The notes under the pieces are model-generated. The model was not told the origin of the DNA. It saw only the letters and a list, made by a program, of their open reading frames with translations, and did not search any database. A DNA stretch of 64,000 nucleotides from JAKFWF01 sp031374115 (GTDB taxonomy: Bacteria > Pseudomonadota > Alphaproteobacteria > Rhizobiales > Hyphomicrobiaceae): the NCBI GenBank assembly GCA_031374115.1, contig JANMNO010000071.1, positions 1 through 64,000 on the forward strand. Reading direction: 5' to 3'. A program made the translations under genes and the position numbers. How positions within the stretch are numbered: position 1 is the stretch's first letter; each line of letters starts with the position of its first letter. Below are positions 33,642 to 42,783 of the stretch, in pieces.

Positions 33642-36362
33642 ATGAACGTCGTCATTGTCGAATCGGCCGCAAAGGCCAAAACCATCAACAAGTATCTGGG
33701 CAAAGACTTCCAAGTCATTGCTTCGGTTGGTCACGTGCGCGACCTGCCCTCGAAAGACGGGTCGGTGGAGCCCGATAACGACTTTGCAATGCACTGGGAC
33801 CTCGAAGGTCGCGGCGCCAAGGTGATGAAGGAGATTGCCTCGGCCGTTAAGGGCGCGGACAAGTTGATCCTCGCCACCGACCCTGATCGCGAGGGCGAGG
33901 CAATCTCGTGGCACATCCTGCAAGTGCTCCAGGAAAAAAGAGTCCTCAAAGGTGTCGCCATCGAGCGCGTTGCCTTCAATGCGATCACCAAGCAGGCGAT
34001 CCTGGAGGCGATGAAGCACCCGCGCGAGATCGACGGGCCGCTGGTATCGGCGTACCTTGCCCGCCGCGCGCTCGACTATCTCGTCGGCTTCAACTTGTCG
34101 CCGGTGCTGTGGCGCAAGCTGCCGGGCGCGCGTTCGGCCGGCCGCGTGCAGTCGGTGGCGTTGCGTTTGATCTGCGATCGCGAAGCCGAGATCGAGGCCT
34201 TCAAGACCGACGAATACTGGACCATCGAAGCACTACTCGCGACAGCCAAAAACGAGGAATTTCGTTCGCGCCTAGTCTCGATTGCTGGTGCGACGCTGAA
34301 AAAGCTCGATCTGAAGAACGAAGCTTCGGCGATCGCCATCAAATCCGCGATCGAAAAATGTGACTTCAAGATCGAAAACGTCGACAAGAAACCCGCTAAG
34401 CGCAATCCCTATCCGCCGTTCACCACCTCGACATTGCAGATGGACGCGTCCCGCAAGCTCGGCTTCTCGGCCAAGCAGACCATGCAAGTCGCCCAGAAGC
34501 TTTATGAAGGTGTCGACCTCGGTGGCGAGTTTGCCGGCCTCATCACCTATATGCGCACAGATGGCGTCCAGATCATCCCCGAGGCGGTCGGCCATATCCG
34601 CGACGTGATTTCCTCTATGTACGGGCGCAACTACACGCCGTTCGCGCGCGAATACAAATCGAAGGCAAAGAACGCTCAGGAAGCTCACGAAGCTGTCCGC
34701 CCGACCGATCCGAGGCGGACCCCCGACAGCGTGAAAAAGTATCTCGATCGAGAACAAGCCGCCCTTTACGATCTGATTTGGAAACGTACGATCGCGAGCC
34801 AAATGGCATCTGCCGAGATGGAGCAAACGACCGTCAACATCGGTGTGCAAGGCCGCGATGGCAAAGGCTATGGTCTGCGCACCACAGGATCGATCGTCAC
34901 GTTCGACGGGTTCCTGCGCGTGTATGAGGAAGGCCGCGACGAGCGCTCGCGCGTCATCGACAAGGGCAAGGACGATCGCGCGGATGACGCCGATGCGGAC
35001 AGCACGCGCTTGCCGGTTCTCAACATTGGCGAACATCTGAAAGACAGGGCCATTGAAGCCGATCAGCACTTCACGCAACCGCCACCCCGCTTCTCGGAAG
35101 CGACACTCGTGAAGCGCATGGAAGAGCTCGGCATCGGCCGTCCGTCGACCTTCGCGTCGACGCTTGCCGTGCTGCGCGAACGCGAATACGTGCGGATGGA
35201 CAAGAAGAATATGGTGCCGGAGGACAAAGGTCGCCTTGTCACCGCGTTCCTCAAGAGCTTTTTCGCGCGCTACGTCGAATACGACTTCACGGCCGATCTC
35301 GAGGAAAAACTCGACCTGATCTCGGACGACAAGCTCGAGTGGAAGGATGTACTGCGCGATTTCTGGAAAGAATTTACTGCGGCCATCGCCGAGACGAAGG
35401 AGCTTCGCGTAACCGACGTTCTCGACACGCTGAACGATCTGCTTGGCGTTGCGATCTTCCCCGCCAAGGAAGACGGCTCCGATCCGCGCGGTTGTCCCGC
35501 ATGCAACGCTGGCCGCCTGAGCTTAAAGGTCGGCAAGTTCGGCGCGTTCGTCGGCTGTTCCAATTATCCGGAGTGCCGCTTCACACGTCAGTTTTCCGAC
35601 ACCGCGAACTCCGGCGCCGAGACCGCGACGGCAGACGGCAAGCTGCTTGGCACAGATCCCGATACCGGTCTTCCTGTGACGCGGCGTTCGGGCCGTTTTG
35701 GCACCTATCTGCAGTTGGGCGACGGCAACGGTGAGGAGAAGCCGAAACGCTCGTCAATCCCCAAAGGCATCGATGCCGCCAACGTCGATCTGGAAAAGGC
35801 GCTGCAGCTACTCAGTCTGCCGCGCGACGTCGGCATGCACCCAGAGACGAACACGATGATCACCGCTGGCCTCGGCCGCTACGGTCCCTTTCTTCTGCAT
35901 GATGGCAAGTATGCCAACCTCGAAAGCATGGAAGACGTATTTTCGGTTGGCATCAATCGCGCGGTGACATTGATCGCAGAGAAGGCTGCTGGCGGCGGAA
36001 AGAGCCGGTTCGCCCGAGCCAAGCCCGTCGCGTTGCGCACTATTGGTGATCATCCCGACGGTGGCACCGTCGAGGTGTTCTCTGGCCAGTATGGCCCATA
36101 TCTGAAGCACGGCGAAGTCAACGCCACGCTGCCAAAATCGATGGATCCAGCGACCGTGACGATGGCGCAGGCCGTCGATATCATCGCCGAGCGCGTCGCC
36201 AAGGGTGGCGGCAAGTCGAAGCGAAATTCTGCGGCACCGAAGAAAAAAGCTGCGGCGAAGGCTCCGGCCAAAGCCAAGGCGCCTGCCAAGGCGAAGGCTC
36301 CTCCTAAGCAGAAGACCCCTGTCAAAACGAAGGCAAAGTCCAAAGCAGTCGTGGAGAACTAG
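33642..36362 (+). CDS. topA: DNA topoisomerase I
   Basis: About 906 residues from ATG 33642 (MNVVIVESAAKAKTINKYLG); an upstream ATG adds eight residues. The Toprim domain has the acidic triad in ATDPDREGEAISWH. The catalytic tyrosine is in GLITYMRTDG near 305. A C-terminal zinc ribbon (CPACNAGRLSLKV, CSNYPEC, near 620-650) is followed by further partly degenerate topoisomerase repeats. The tail is basic, with KAPAKAKAPAKAKAPPK-type repeats in the last 45 residues. It relaxes negative supercoils. It is followed six bases later by rnr. Confidence 0.96.
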   Translation: MNVVIVESAAKAKTINKYLGKDFQVIASVGHVRDLPSKDGSVEPDNDFAMHWDLEGRGAKVMKEIASAVKGADKLILATDPDREGEAISWHILQVLQEKRVLKGVAIERVAFNAITKQAILEAMKHPREIDGPLVSAYLARRALDYLVGFNLSPVLWRKLPGARSAGRVQSVALRLICDREAEIEAFKTDEYWTIEALLATAKNEEFRSRLVSIAGATLKKLDLKNEASAIAIKSAIEKCDFKIENVDKKPAKRNPYPPFTTSTLQMDASRKLGFSAKQTMQVAQKLYEGVDLGGEFAGLITYMRTDGVQIIPEAVGHIRDVISSMYGRNYTPFAREYKSKAKNAQEAHEAVRPTDPRRTPDSVKKYLDREQAALYDLIWKRTIASQMASAEMEQTTVNIGVQGRDGKGYGLRTTGSIVTFDGFLRVYEEGRDERSRVIDKGKDDRADDADADSTRLPVLNIGEHLKDRAIEADQHFTQPPPRFSEATLVKRMEELGIGRPSTFASTLAVLREREYVRMDKKNMVPEDKGRLVTAFLKSFFARYVEYDFTADLEEKLDLISDDKLEWKDVLRDFWKEFTAAIAETKELRVTDVLDTLNDLLGVAIFPAKEDGSDPRGCPACNAGRLSLKVGKFGAFVGCSNYPECRFTRQFSDTANSGAETATADGKLLGTDPDTGLPVTRRSGRFGTYLQLGDGNGEEKPKRSSIPKGIDAANVDLEKALQLLSLPRDVGMHPETNTMITAGLGRYGPFLLHDGKYANLESMEDVFSVGINRAVTLIAEKAAGGGKSRFARAKPVALRTIGDHPDGGTVEVFSGQYGPYLKHGEVNATLPKSMDPATVTMAQAVDIIAERVAKGGGKSKRNSAAPKKKAAAKAPAKAKAPAKAKAPPKQKTPVKTKAKSKAVVEN

Positions 36363-36368
36363 CCCACC

Positions 36369-38672
36369 GTGGCACGCCGCCAAAAGTCTCAGACGCCTAA
36401 CGCCAAACCGTTCAAGCGCCCGATCAGCGACGGATTTCCGACGCCGGAGCAAGTGCTGGAGTTCATCCGCACCTCCGATGAGACCGTGGGTAAGCGGGAA
36501 ATCGCACGTGCCTTCGGCATCACCGGCGATGGCCGCATTAAACTGAAAATGATGCTCGGTGAGCTATCGCGATCGGGAAAGCTGTCGGGCAATCGCCGCG
36601 AAATGCGCGAGACCGGCTCGCTCCCGCCGGTCGGCGTCGTCGAGGTAATCGCGCGCGACGATGAAGGCGACCTGCTCGCCGAGCCGGTCGTTTGGGAGAA
36701 TGAAGAAGCCCAGCGGCCCCGTCTCAGGCTCACGGTTCCAGACAGCATCGAAGGTGAGAGTGGACCGGCAATCGGCATCGGCGACCGTGTGTTGGCTCGG
36801 ATCGAACGCATGCAAGACGCCAGTGACGAGATTGCCTTCATTGGCGTCGCCATCAAGCGCTTGCCGCGAGAAAAACGGCGGCTGCTCGGGATCTTTCAAT
36901 CGCATCCGCGCGGCGGTGGAGTGATCCAGCCCGTCGACCGGTCTGCATTGCGCGAATTCCCTCTGCAGAAGGGCGACGAAGGTTCGGCCAAGGATGGCGA
37001 TCTCGTTCGCTTCGATCTAGCGCGCCGTGGCCGGCATGCAATCCCGCAAGCACGGGTCGTCGAGGCGCTTGGCAACCCGTCGGACAGCCGCCAGATCAGC
37101 CTGATCGCGATCCACGCGCACGGAATTCCCGATGATTTTCCCGAAAGCGTGATTGTCGAAGCGCAATCGGTCGTGCCGCCGGCGATGGACGGCCGGGCCG
37201 ATCTGCGGGATCTCAAACTGCTGACCATCGATCCCCCCGATGCCCGCGACCACGACGATGCGGTGCATGCGAGCCATGACCCCGATCCGAACAACAAGGG
37301 TGGTTTCATCGTCCAGGTCGCGATCGCCGACGTCGCGCATTTCGTCCGGCCCGGGTCGAAGCTGGATCGTGAGGCGCAACTGCGCGGTAACTCGGTCTAC
37401 TTTCCTGATCGGGTGGTGCCGATGTTGCCCGAGCGTATCTCCAACGACTTGTGTTCGCTGCGAGAGTTGGAAGATCGCGCCTGCCTGATAGCCCGCATGA
37501 TCTTCGACAAGTCGGGCCAGAAACGCAGCCACACCTTTATTCGCGCCATGATGCGGTCGGCAGCGAAACTCAGCTACCAAGAAGCACAAGCGGCGATCGA
37601 CGGACAACCGTCCGCGAAGGCAGCGCCGTTACTGGAAAGCGCGCTGAAACCGCTTTGGGCCGCCTACGCTGCACTCTCCAAGGCCCGGGACCGCCGCGCG
37701 CCCCTCGATCTCGACTTGCCGGAACGCAAGATCATCCTTGACGACGAAGGCCACGTCACCGGCGTGTTCGTGCCGCAACGGCTCGATGCCCATCGCCTCA
37801 TCGAAGAGTTCATGATCCAGGCAAACGTTGCTGCCGCCGAAACTCTGGAAGCGCAAAAGTCGCTGTGCGTCTACCGCTGCCACGACCAGCCATCGAAAGA
37901 GAAACTCAAGTCGCTCAAAGACGTACTGGATAGCCTCAAATTGACCTTCCCCGGCGCGGGCGCCATCAAGGCCAGCATGTTCAACCAGGTGCTGGAGGAC
38001 GCAAAGTCCGTCGCGGTGCCGGAGCTGGTCAACGAGATCATGCTACGGTCGCAAGCCCAAGCGGAGTATGCCGTCGATAACTACGGCCACTTTGGCCTCA
38101 ACTTGCGCAAGTACGCACACTTCACCTCACCGATCCGCCGTTACGCCGACCTCCTCGTTCATCGCGCACTGATTGCCGCCTGCAAACTCGGCGACGGCGG
38201 GATGGCGGATTTCGAGAAACCAAGACTGCGCGATATCGCGAAGCAAATCTCCGACGCCGAACGGCGGGCAATGGCGGCAGAACGCGAGACGACTGACCGC
38301 TTGATCGCCTCGCATCTCGCCGATCGCATCAACGCGACTTTTGACGCGCGGGTGTCCGGGGTCACGCGTTCGGGATTATTCGTGCGTTTGAAGGAAACCG
38401 GGGCCAACGGCTTTATCCCGGTGTCGACCTTGGGTTCGGAATACTTCGAGCATGTTGAAGAACTGCAGGCACTGGTCGGTTCCCGATCCGGAGGGTCGTT
38501 CCGGCTTGGCGACGAAGTCGAGGTTCGGCTCGTGGAGGTCATCGCTAGTGCCGGCGCCATGCGTTTTCAGATGCTCAGCGAGCCGAAAAAAGCGCATGTC
38601 AGCTTGATGAAGGGCTGGCGCCCCAAGCGCATGCCCGGCGGCCGCCGTGCGCCGCCCCGCGGCCACCGTTGA
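36369..38672 (+). CDS. rnr: ribonuclease R
   Basis: A 767-residue 3'-5' exoribonuclease starting with GTG at 36369. It has an N-terminal helix-turn-helix-like and cold-shock region, then the RNB catalytic domain with IDPPDARDHDDAVHA carrying the magnesium-binding aspartates (near 285-299). HFTSPIRRYADLLVHRAL follows near 580, and a C-terminal S1 domain (RVSGVTRSGLFVRLKETGANG). It degrades structured RNA. It follows topA closely, and its stop lies within the next, longer reading frame of the DUF983 gene. Confidence 0.95.
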   Translation: MARRQKSQTPNAKPFKRPISDGFPTPEQVLEFIRTSDETVGKREIARAFGITGDGRIKLKMMLGELSRSGKLSGNRREMRETGSLPPVGVVEVIARDDEGDLLAEPVVWENEEAQRPRLRLTVPDSIEGESGPAIGIGDRVLARIERMQDASDEIAFIGVAIKRLPREKRRLLGIFQSHPRGGGVIQPVDRSALREFPLQKGDEGSAKDGDLVRFDLARRGRHAIPQARVVEALGNPSDSRQISLIAIHAHGIPDDFPESVIVEAQSVVPPAMDGRADLRDLKLLTIDPPDARDHDDAVHASHDPDPNNKGGFIVQVAIADVAHFVRPGSKLDREAQLRGNSVYFPDRVVPMLPERISNDLCSLRELEDRACLIARMIFDKSGQKRSHTFIRAMMRSAAKLSYQEAQAAIDGQPSAKAAPLLESALKPLWAAYAALSKARDRRAPLDLDLPERKIILDDEGHVTGVFVPQRLDAHRLIEEFMIQANVAAAETLEAQKSLCVYRCHDQPSKEKLKSLKDVLDSLKLTFPGAGAIKASMFNQVLEDAKSVAVPELVNEIMLRSQAQAEYAVDNYGHFGLNLRKYAHFTSPIRRYADLLVHRALIAACKLGDGGMADFEKPRLRDIAKQISDAERRAMAAERETTDRLIASHLADRINATFDARVSGVTRSGLFVRLKETGANGFIPVSTLGSEYFEHVEELQALVGSRSGGSFRLGDEVEVRLVEVIASAGAMRFQMLSEPKKAHVSLMKGWRPKRMPGGRRAPPRGHR

Positions 38673-38749
38673 CATCTTGTCGCGCCTCCACTCGGCGCCG
38701 GTGCGCCGGGACCCTTGACGAAAGGGCATCCGCGTATGACATCCAGGCA

Positions 38750-39205
38750 ATGCTGTCGAACTCCACATATGCGTCCCGCCACACCCGCGATTTGGCCCCC
38801 CGCGACACTCTCGCCGCCATGATCCGCGGGATGAAGCTCAAGTGCCCGAAGTGCGGCGTTGGGTGCATGTTTTCTGCGTATCTCAAAGTTGCCGATCATT
38901 GTCCCGCTTGTGGCGAAGCTTTGCATCACCAGCGCGCAGACGATGCACCGCCCTATTTCACCATGTTCATTGTCTGCCACATTGTCATCGCCGGTGTGCT
39001 CATGGCCGAGAAAGCTCTAGCGCCAAGCTTTTGGACGCATATCATCATATGGTTCCCGATTACGATCGGGATGAGCTTGATCCTGCTGCCGATGATCAAG
39101 GGTGCACTGATTGGCCTGCAGTGGTCGCTACGCATGCACGGCTTTGGCAGCGGACCCGATCCGGCTGATCCACAACCTGAACCCATCGCAACCGAGCGCA
39201 ATTAG
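38750..39205 (+). CDS. DUF983 family membrane protein with double CxxC zinc motif
   Basis: About 151 residues from ATG 38750 (MLSNSTYASRH); a longer frame from 38669 overlaps rnr but adds an atypical Arg/Cys-rich start. Two CxxC pairs, KCPKCGVGCMF and HCPACGEAL (near 40-65), form a zinc-ribbon-like site. They are followed by two transmembrane helices (about 75-95 and 100-122). The function is not established in the literature I know. It follows rnr, as in many Hyphomicrobiales. Its stop overlaps that of the converging HAD gene. Confidence 0.85.
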   Translation: MLSNSTYASRHTRDLAPRDTLAAMIRGMKLKCPKCGVGCMFSAYLKVADHCPACGEALHHQRADDAPPYFTMFIVCHIVIAGVLMAEKALAPSFWTHIIIWFPITIGMSLILLPMIKGALIGLQWSLRMHGFGSGPDPADPQPEPIATERN

Positions 39206-39879
39206 TTTGCGCGAAGGATTGCCGAGAGCTCGCCCAACGTCTCAATTATGTATTGCGGGCTGCCGTTTTCGACAGCAACAGAATTCGCGTGGATTCGCTG
39301 CGGACGAATGATCTGCACGGTTGTCCATCCCATGCAATTTGGCGATACGAAATCCTTGGCGGGATTGTCTCCAACATAGACAAACCGATCGCCAGGGGAC
39401 CCGATGGCCTGAACCATAGCACCATACGAGGCTGGATGTGGCTTGGCAAAATCGCGCCCACCTAGCCCGTGCGTGTAAATTATCTCATGAAATCTTTTCT
39501 GAAGACCCAACGCTCGCACCTTGGCCTGCTGAACACCGACCGTGCCATCCGTGATCAGACCGATCGGGCCGTCGGCCCCTAGTTGTTCGAGCACGGGCAA
39601 CGCATCTTCAAATAGCGCCAGTTGAGCGGGCTCATGCGAACGATACGCCTCGATCAGGCCGCTAGCGTACACCCTGTCGACACCACGCTGTTCGAGGGCG
39701 AGCGCGAACAACTGGCCTAAGTGGCCGTCATCAAGCAAGCGTGTCATGTCGGCGTCGAGCCCATCAATCCCGAGTGTGGCTTGCGCCCACGCGGCGGCTG
39801 CGCCAAACGCCGAGATTGCGAACGACCGTTCAGGGTAGAGCGTATCATCCAGGTCGAAGACGACACATAAGCGGCTCAT
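39202..39879 (-). CDS. HAD family hydrolase (pyrimidine 5'-nucleotidase-like)
   Basis: A 225-residue HAD enzyme from ATG 39879 (MSRLCVVFDLDDTLYPE); the longer frame to 40080 crosses the divergent P450 promoter region. Motif I FDLDDTLYPE (Asp9 nucleophile, Asp11), motif II LITDGT, the lysine in AKPHPASYG, and motif IV VYVGDNPAKDF are intact. DLDDTLY and the cap position fit the YjjG/pyrimidine nucleotidase subgroup. It is divergent from the cytochrome P450 gene with a 94-base gap. The substrate is not certain. Confidence 0.85.
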   Translation of the reverse strand: MSRLCVVFDLDDTLYPERSFAISAFGAAAAWAQATLGIDGLDADMTRLLDDGHLGQLFALALEQRGVDRVYASGLIEAYRSHEPAQLALFEDALPVLEQLGADGPIGLITDGTVGVQQAKVRALGLQKRFHEIIYTHGLGGRDFAKPHPASYGAMVQAIGSPGDRFVYVGDNPAKDFVSPNCMGWTTVQIIRPQRIHANSVAVENGSPQYIIETLGELSAILRAN

Positions 39880-39973
39880 GCAAAGTCGTCCCTGAAAAAC
39901 GCCCTTGTCGGGCCGATGCTGACTGTTACCATGGCGCCCTCGTGCCAATGCCGCAAGCAATAGGATCGACCAC

Positions 39974-41230
39974 ATGCATGCGATGAAGCCCGCCCAGTCG
40001 AGGTTTGAGGACCAAAGCCAAGCGGTCCACGTTGCGCGCTCGTTCGATTTGCGGCGCATCGGGCCGGACTTCATTGCCAATCCCTATCCGACTTACAACG
40101 CCCTGCGCGATCATGCGCCGGTTGCCCGGATGCCAGATGGCAGCTATTTCCTCTCGCGCTATGACGACTGCGTCACCGTGTATAAGGATGCCAAACTTTT
40201 TTCGTCCGACAAGAAGGCAGAGTTCCGTCCTAAATTCGGTGACGGATTGCTCTATCAGCACCACACGACGAGCTTGATCTTCAACGACCCACCTTTGCAC
40301 ACGCGTGTTCGCAAGATCATCGCCGGCGCCTTGAATCCGCGCGCGGTGGCCGACATGGAAGCACCGATGGTCGCGCTCACCGACCGACTTCTCGACGCGA
40401 TGGCAGCGAAGGGCGAAGCCGATCTGATCGCAGACCTCGCAGCCGCCGTACCGATCGAGGTGATCGGTAATCTGCTGGCCATTCCCCATGATCTACGGTC
40501 GCCATTGCGCGATTGGTCGCTTGCGATCCTTGGAGCGCTGGAGCCATCACCTGGGCCTGAGCTTCTGGAAGCCGGCGAACGCGCAGTCGCCGAGTTCCTC
40601 GACTATCTGCAAATTCTGGTCGCCGACCGCCGCCGTAAGCCTGGCGATCCGGCTCGCGATGTGCTGACCCGCCTCATCCAAGGCGAGCAGGGCGGTGAAA
40701 CGCTCAGCGAGATCGAACTACTGCAGAATGTCATTTTCATTCTCAATGCAGGACACGAGACCACGACGAACCTTATCGGCAATGGGCTCTTTTCGTTTCT
40801 CGAATGGCCGGATCAGAAGGCTCGGCTGCTCGCCGATTCGGGCTTGATCAACACCGCCGTCGAAGAAGTCCTGCGGTTCGAGTGCCCCGTCCAAATCGGC
40901 AATCGAATGGCAACCGAAGATGTCACTGTGGGCGGTGTCGCGATGCGAGCCGGCTCTTTCATCACGATCGGCATTGCTGCGGCCAATCGCGATCCGAAGG
41001 AGTTCGCCGAACCAGATCGCTTCGATGCGGGCCGGGGACAGAACCGTCACGTTGCATTTGCATCCGGCGTACATTTTTGCGTCGGCTTGGCGATCGCGCG
41101 AATGGAAGGGCGGGTCGCCATCGGCCGGTTCCTCAAACGCTTCCCCGGCTACCGCCTCGCCAGCGAGCCGGTCCGAGGCGGCCGCGCGCGCTTCCGTGGC
41201 TTCCTGACGATCCCGGTTGTCCTAGCCTGA
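39974..41230 (+). CDS. cytochrome P450
   Basis: A 418-residue soluble bacterial P450. The oxygen-binding I-helix motif is AGHETT at 259-264. The K-helix ExxR is EEVLR at 297-301. The heme loop is FASGVHFCVGLAIARME with the thiolate ligand Cys369, one base short of the strict FGxGxHxC pattern in its first glycine (ASG for GxG). The style (AGHETTTNLIGNGL, ANRDPKEFAEPDRFD) is CYP107/CYP153-like class I, needing ferredoxin and reductase. No such partners are next to it. It appears monocistronic. The substrate is unknown. Confidence 0.93.
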   Translation: MHAMKPAQSRFEDQSQAVHVARSFDLRRIGPDFIANPYPTYNALRDHAPVARMPDGSYFLSRYDDCVTVYKDAKLFSSDKKAEFRPKFGDGLLYQHHTTSLIFNDPPLHTRVRKIIAGALNPRAVADMEAPMVALTDRLLDAMAAKGEADLIADLAAAVPIEVIGNLLAIPHDLRSPLRDWSLAILGALEPSPGPELLEAGERAVAEFLDYLQILVADRRRKPGDPARDVLTRLIQGEQGGETLSEIELLQNVIFILNAGHETTTNLIGNGLFSFLEWPDQKARLLADSGLINTAVEEVLRFECPVQIGNRMATEDVTVGGVAMRAGSFITIGIAAANRDPKEFAEPDRFDAGRGQNRHVAFASGVHFCVGLAIARMEGRVAIGRFLKRFPGYRLASEPVRGGRARFRGFLTIPVVLA

Positions 41231-41319
41231 GGCCCCTAATCGGAGGTGCTTTGAAACGGAACGCGTGTTAACTCGTTCGCAACCACAACGTGTCAGTCTA
41301 ACGCTCCGCAAGCTTATAG

Positions 41320-41763
41320 ATGCAATGTGGGGACATGGCGATGCTGTTTCGAGTATGGACACGTTTCGTGAAAATTTGTGGCGGGTTCTCGACCGCACGA
41401 AGCCGTCCGCAGTCCGCTCAAGTGCCGTTTTCAGCGGTGCTGTCGATTGCACCCGTTCTGGTCGCGACCAAATCCAACCAGCCGATTTTACCGGCAATTG
41501 ATTTCCATCTGTCTTCCCGATTGGCGAGCGTCGCGCACCTGAACACCAAGGCAGGCCGCATGCCTTGCCCTCGCAACCGGCCCGACGCACGCGCGAAGGT
41601 GATGCCTAAACGCCTGCAAATCACGCCCAAGCGTTGTGCGATCAACCCTGCCAAAAGACGATCGGCCACATCGTCGACGCCGGCACAAGCGGAGATCATC
41701 AGGCTGATGCAGCCCCAGCCGCGCTGCGTTCCGCTCGATATTCGGATCGCTCAGGCTGCCTGA
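41320..41763 (+). CDS. possible small basic protein, no recognised family
   Basis: A 147-codon frame with start options at 41320, 41335 and 41341. Codon choice looks moderately genome-like (many codons ending in G/C), and the frame fills an otherwise empty gap between the P450 and a converging gene. The product is basic, with an N-terminal MLFRVWTRFVKICGGF hydrophobic stretch and no conserved motif that I can see. A competing minus-strand frame (41418-41699) is equally unsupported. This may be non-coding or a lineage-specific gene. Confidence 0.3.
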   Translation: MQCGDMAMLFRVWTRFVKICGGFSTARSRPQSAQVPFSAVLSIAPVLVATKSNQPILPAIDFHLSSRLASVAHLNTKAGRMPCPRNRPDARAKVMPKRLQITPKRCAINPAKRRSATSSTPAQAEIIRLMQPQPRCVPLDIRIAQAA

Positions 41764-41773
41764 AAATGGTTCC

Positions 41774-42655
41774 TCAAGCGGCTTTTCGTGAGCGCTCGGG
41801 CCGCCAACAAGCCGGCGCTATGCCGATCACCCCAAGCGCAGGATCGCTCATTGGCGCGCGCTCGATATTGATCGGATCGATGCCCCACCGGCCAGCAAGG
41901 CGCATGACGTGCTCCTCGGTCGGATGCAGAATGATTGCACCGCCAGCATCCCCTTTTCGCCCCTTGACCCCTCGCAACTCGAACAGCTTGAGGCCCAGCG
42001 AGCGTTCGTCCTTGGTCGTCTTGCCAAGATTGAGCACGATACCTTCGTCGCCGATGGCAAACGCGCGCAAGACTTTGCCGTCGATCATGCGTGCCCACGC
42101 GAAGAAATCGATCAGTGGATAGGCAGCATAGTACTGCACCTCGACAAAGCGGCTGCCCAGTCCTTCGAACAGCGGCGCGAACTTGTCGACAAAGCCCGCG
42201 CCCATGGGGTGGGGAAGCGACAAGCCCACGACGAACGTCCAGCCATTGACCGGTGGCGATACGAAAATGTGGGTTTCGCCGATTTCGTCGTCGTAAACGC
42301 TGCCTATGCCAGAGTGCCAATTTGCTGACTGTGTTTGGACTAGCCCAAGCGCTTCGACGACGCCGCGGGTATCGCGCGTACGAACGGCGAACCACGCCAT
42401 CCGATAACCAAAGGGACATGGCCGATCCGGTTTCGTGTTGAAAACGATCCGGCCGTGCGCCATGCGTGGCGCCACCACGAGCGCAATGGTCGCGACGGTG
42501 GCAATCGTCAACACGATGACAAGAAAGATCAACGGGGTTCTGCTGCTTTGCGACACGAGCACAGGCTTACACGTAGTCTGTGTCGGTATCCCGCAGCAAG
42601 GCGGTGCATCCGATCCGCTGGGGAAAACGGATGCAGGGAAACACAGTCGCCCCAT
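41774..42655 (-). CDS. membrane-anchored protein of unknown function
   Basis: Up to 293 residues. The ATG at 42655 has no Shine-Dalgarno and adds a Cys/Pro-rich start; GTG at 42562 or 42556 would put the single transmembrane helix (LIFLVIVLTIATVATIALVV) at the N-terminus and is more natural. The remaining 220 residues form an extracytoplasmic or cytoplasmic domain with WFAVRTRDTRGVVEALGL, IFVSPPVNGWTFVVG and YYAAYPLIDFFAWARM segments. I have a sense of seeing this domain in unannotated proteins of diverse bacteria, but no function is known to me. Confidence 0.75.
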   Translation of the reverse strand: MGRLCFPASVFPSGSDAPPCCGIPTQTTCKPVLVSQSSRTPLIFLVIVLTIATVATIALVVAPRMAHGRIVFNTKPDRPCPFGYRMAWFAVRTRDTRGVVEALGLVQTQSANWHSGIGSVYDDEIGETHIFVSPPVNGWTFVVGLSLPHPMGAGFVDKFAPLFEGLGSRFVEVQYYAAYPLIDFFAWARMIDGKVLRAFAIGDEGIVLNLGKTTKDERSLGLKLFELRGVKGRKGDAGGAIILHPTEEHVMRLAGRWGIDPINIERAPMSDPALGVIGIAPACWRPERSRKAA

Positions 42656-42783
42656 GCACTAAAGGCGGGCCTTGTGTCCGCCTAAACAACGCGCAATTTT
42701 AACGGACGGCTTGGACATCCGAACAACTGCGGCTAATGCCTCCCATTACGACCGCAACCGCGACCTCACATAGAAACCAAATC

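Noticed and set aside
34272..35078. Minus-strand 268-codon frame within topA
   Set aside because: Antisense to well-conserved topoisomerase sequence; no family likeness.
42661..42683. AGGCGG/CCGCCT hairpin upstream of the FolM-like gene
   Set aside because: Short stem without a T-run; too weak to call a terminator or operator.
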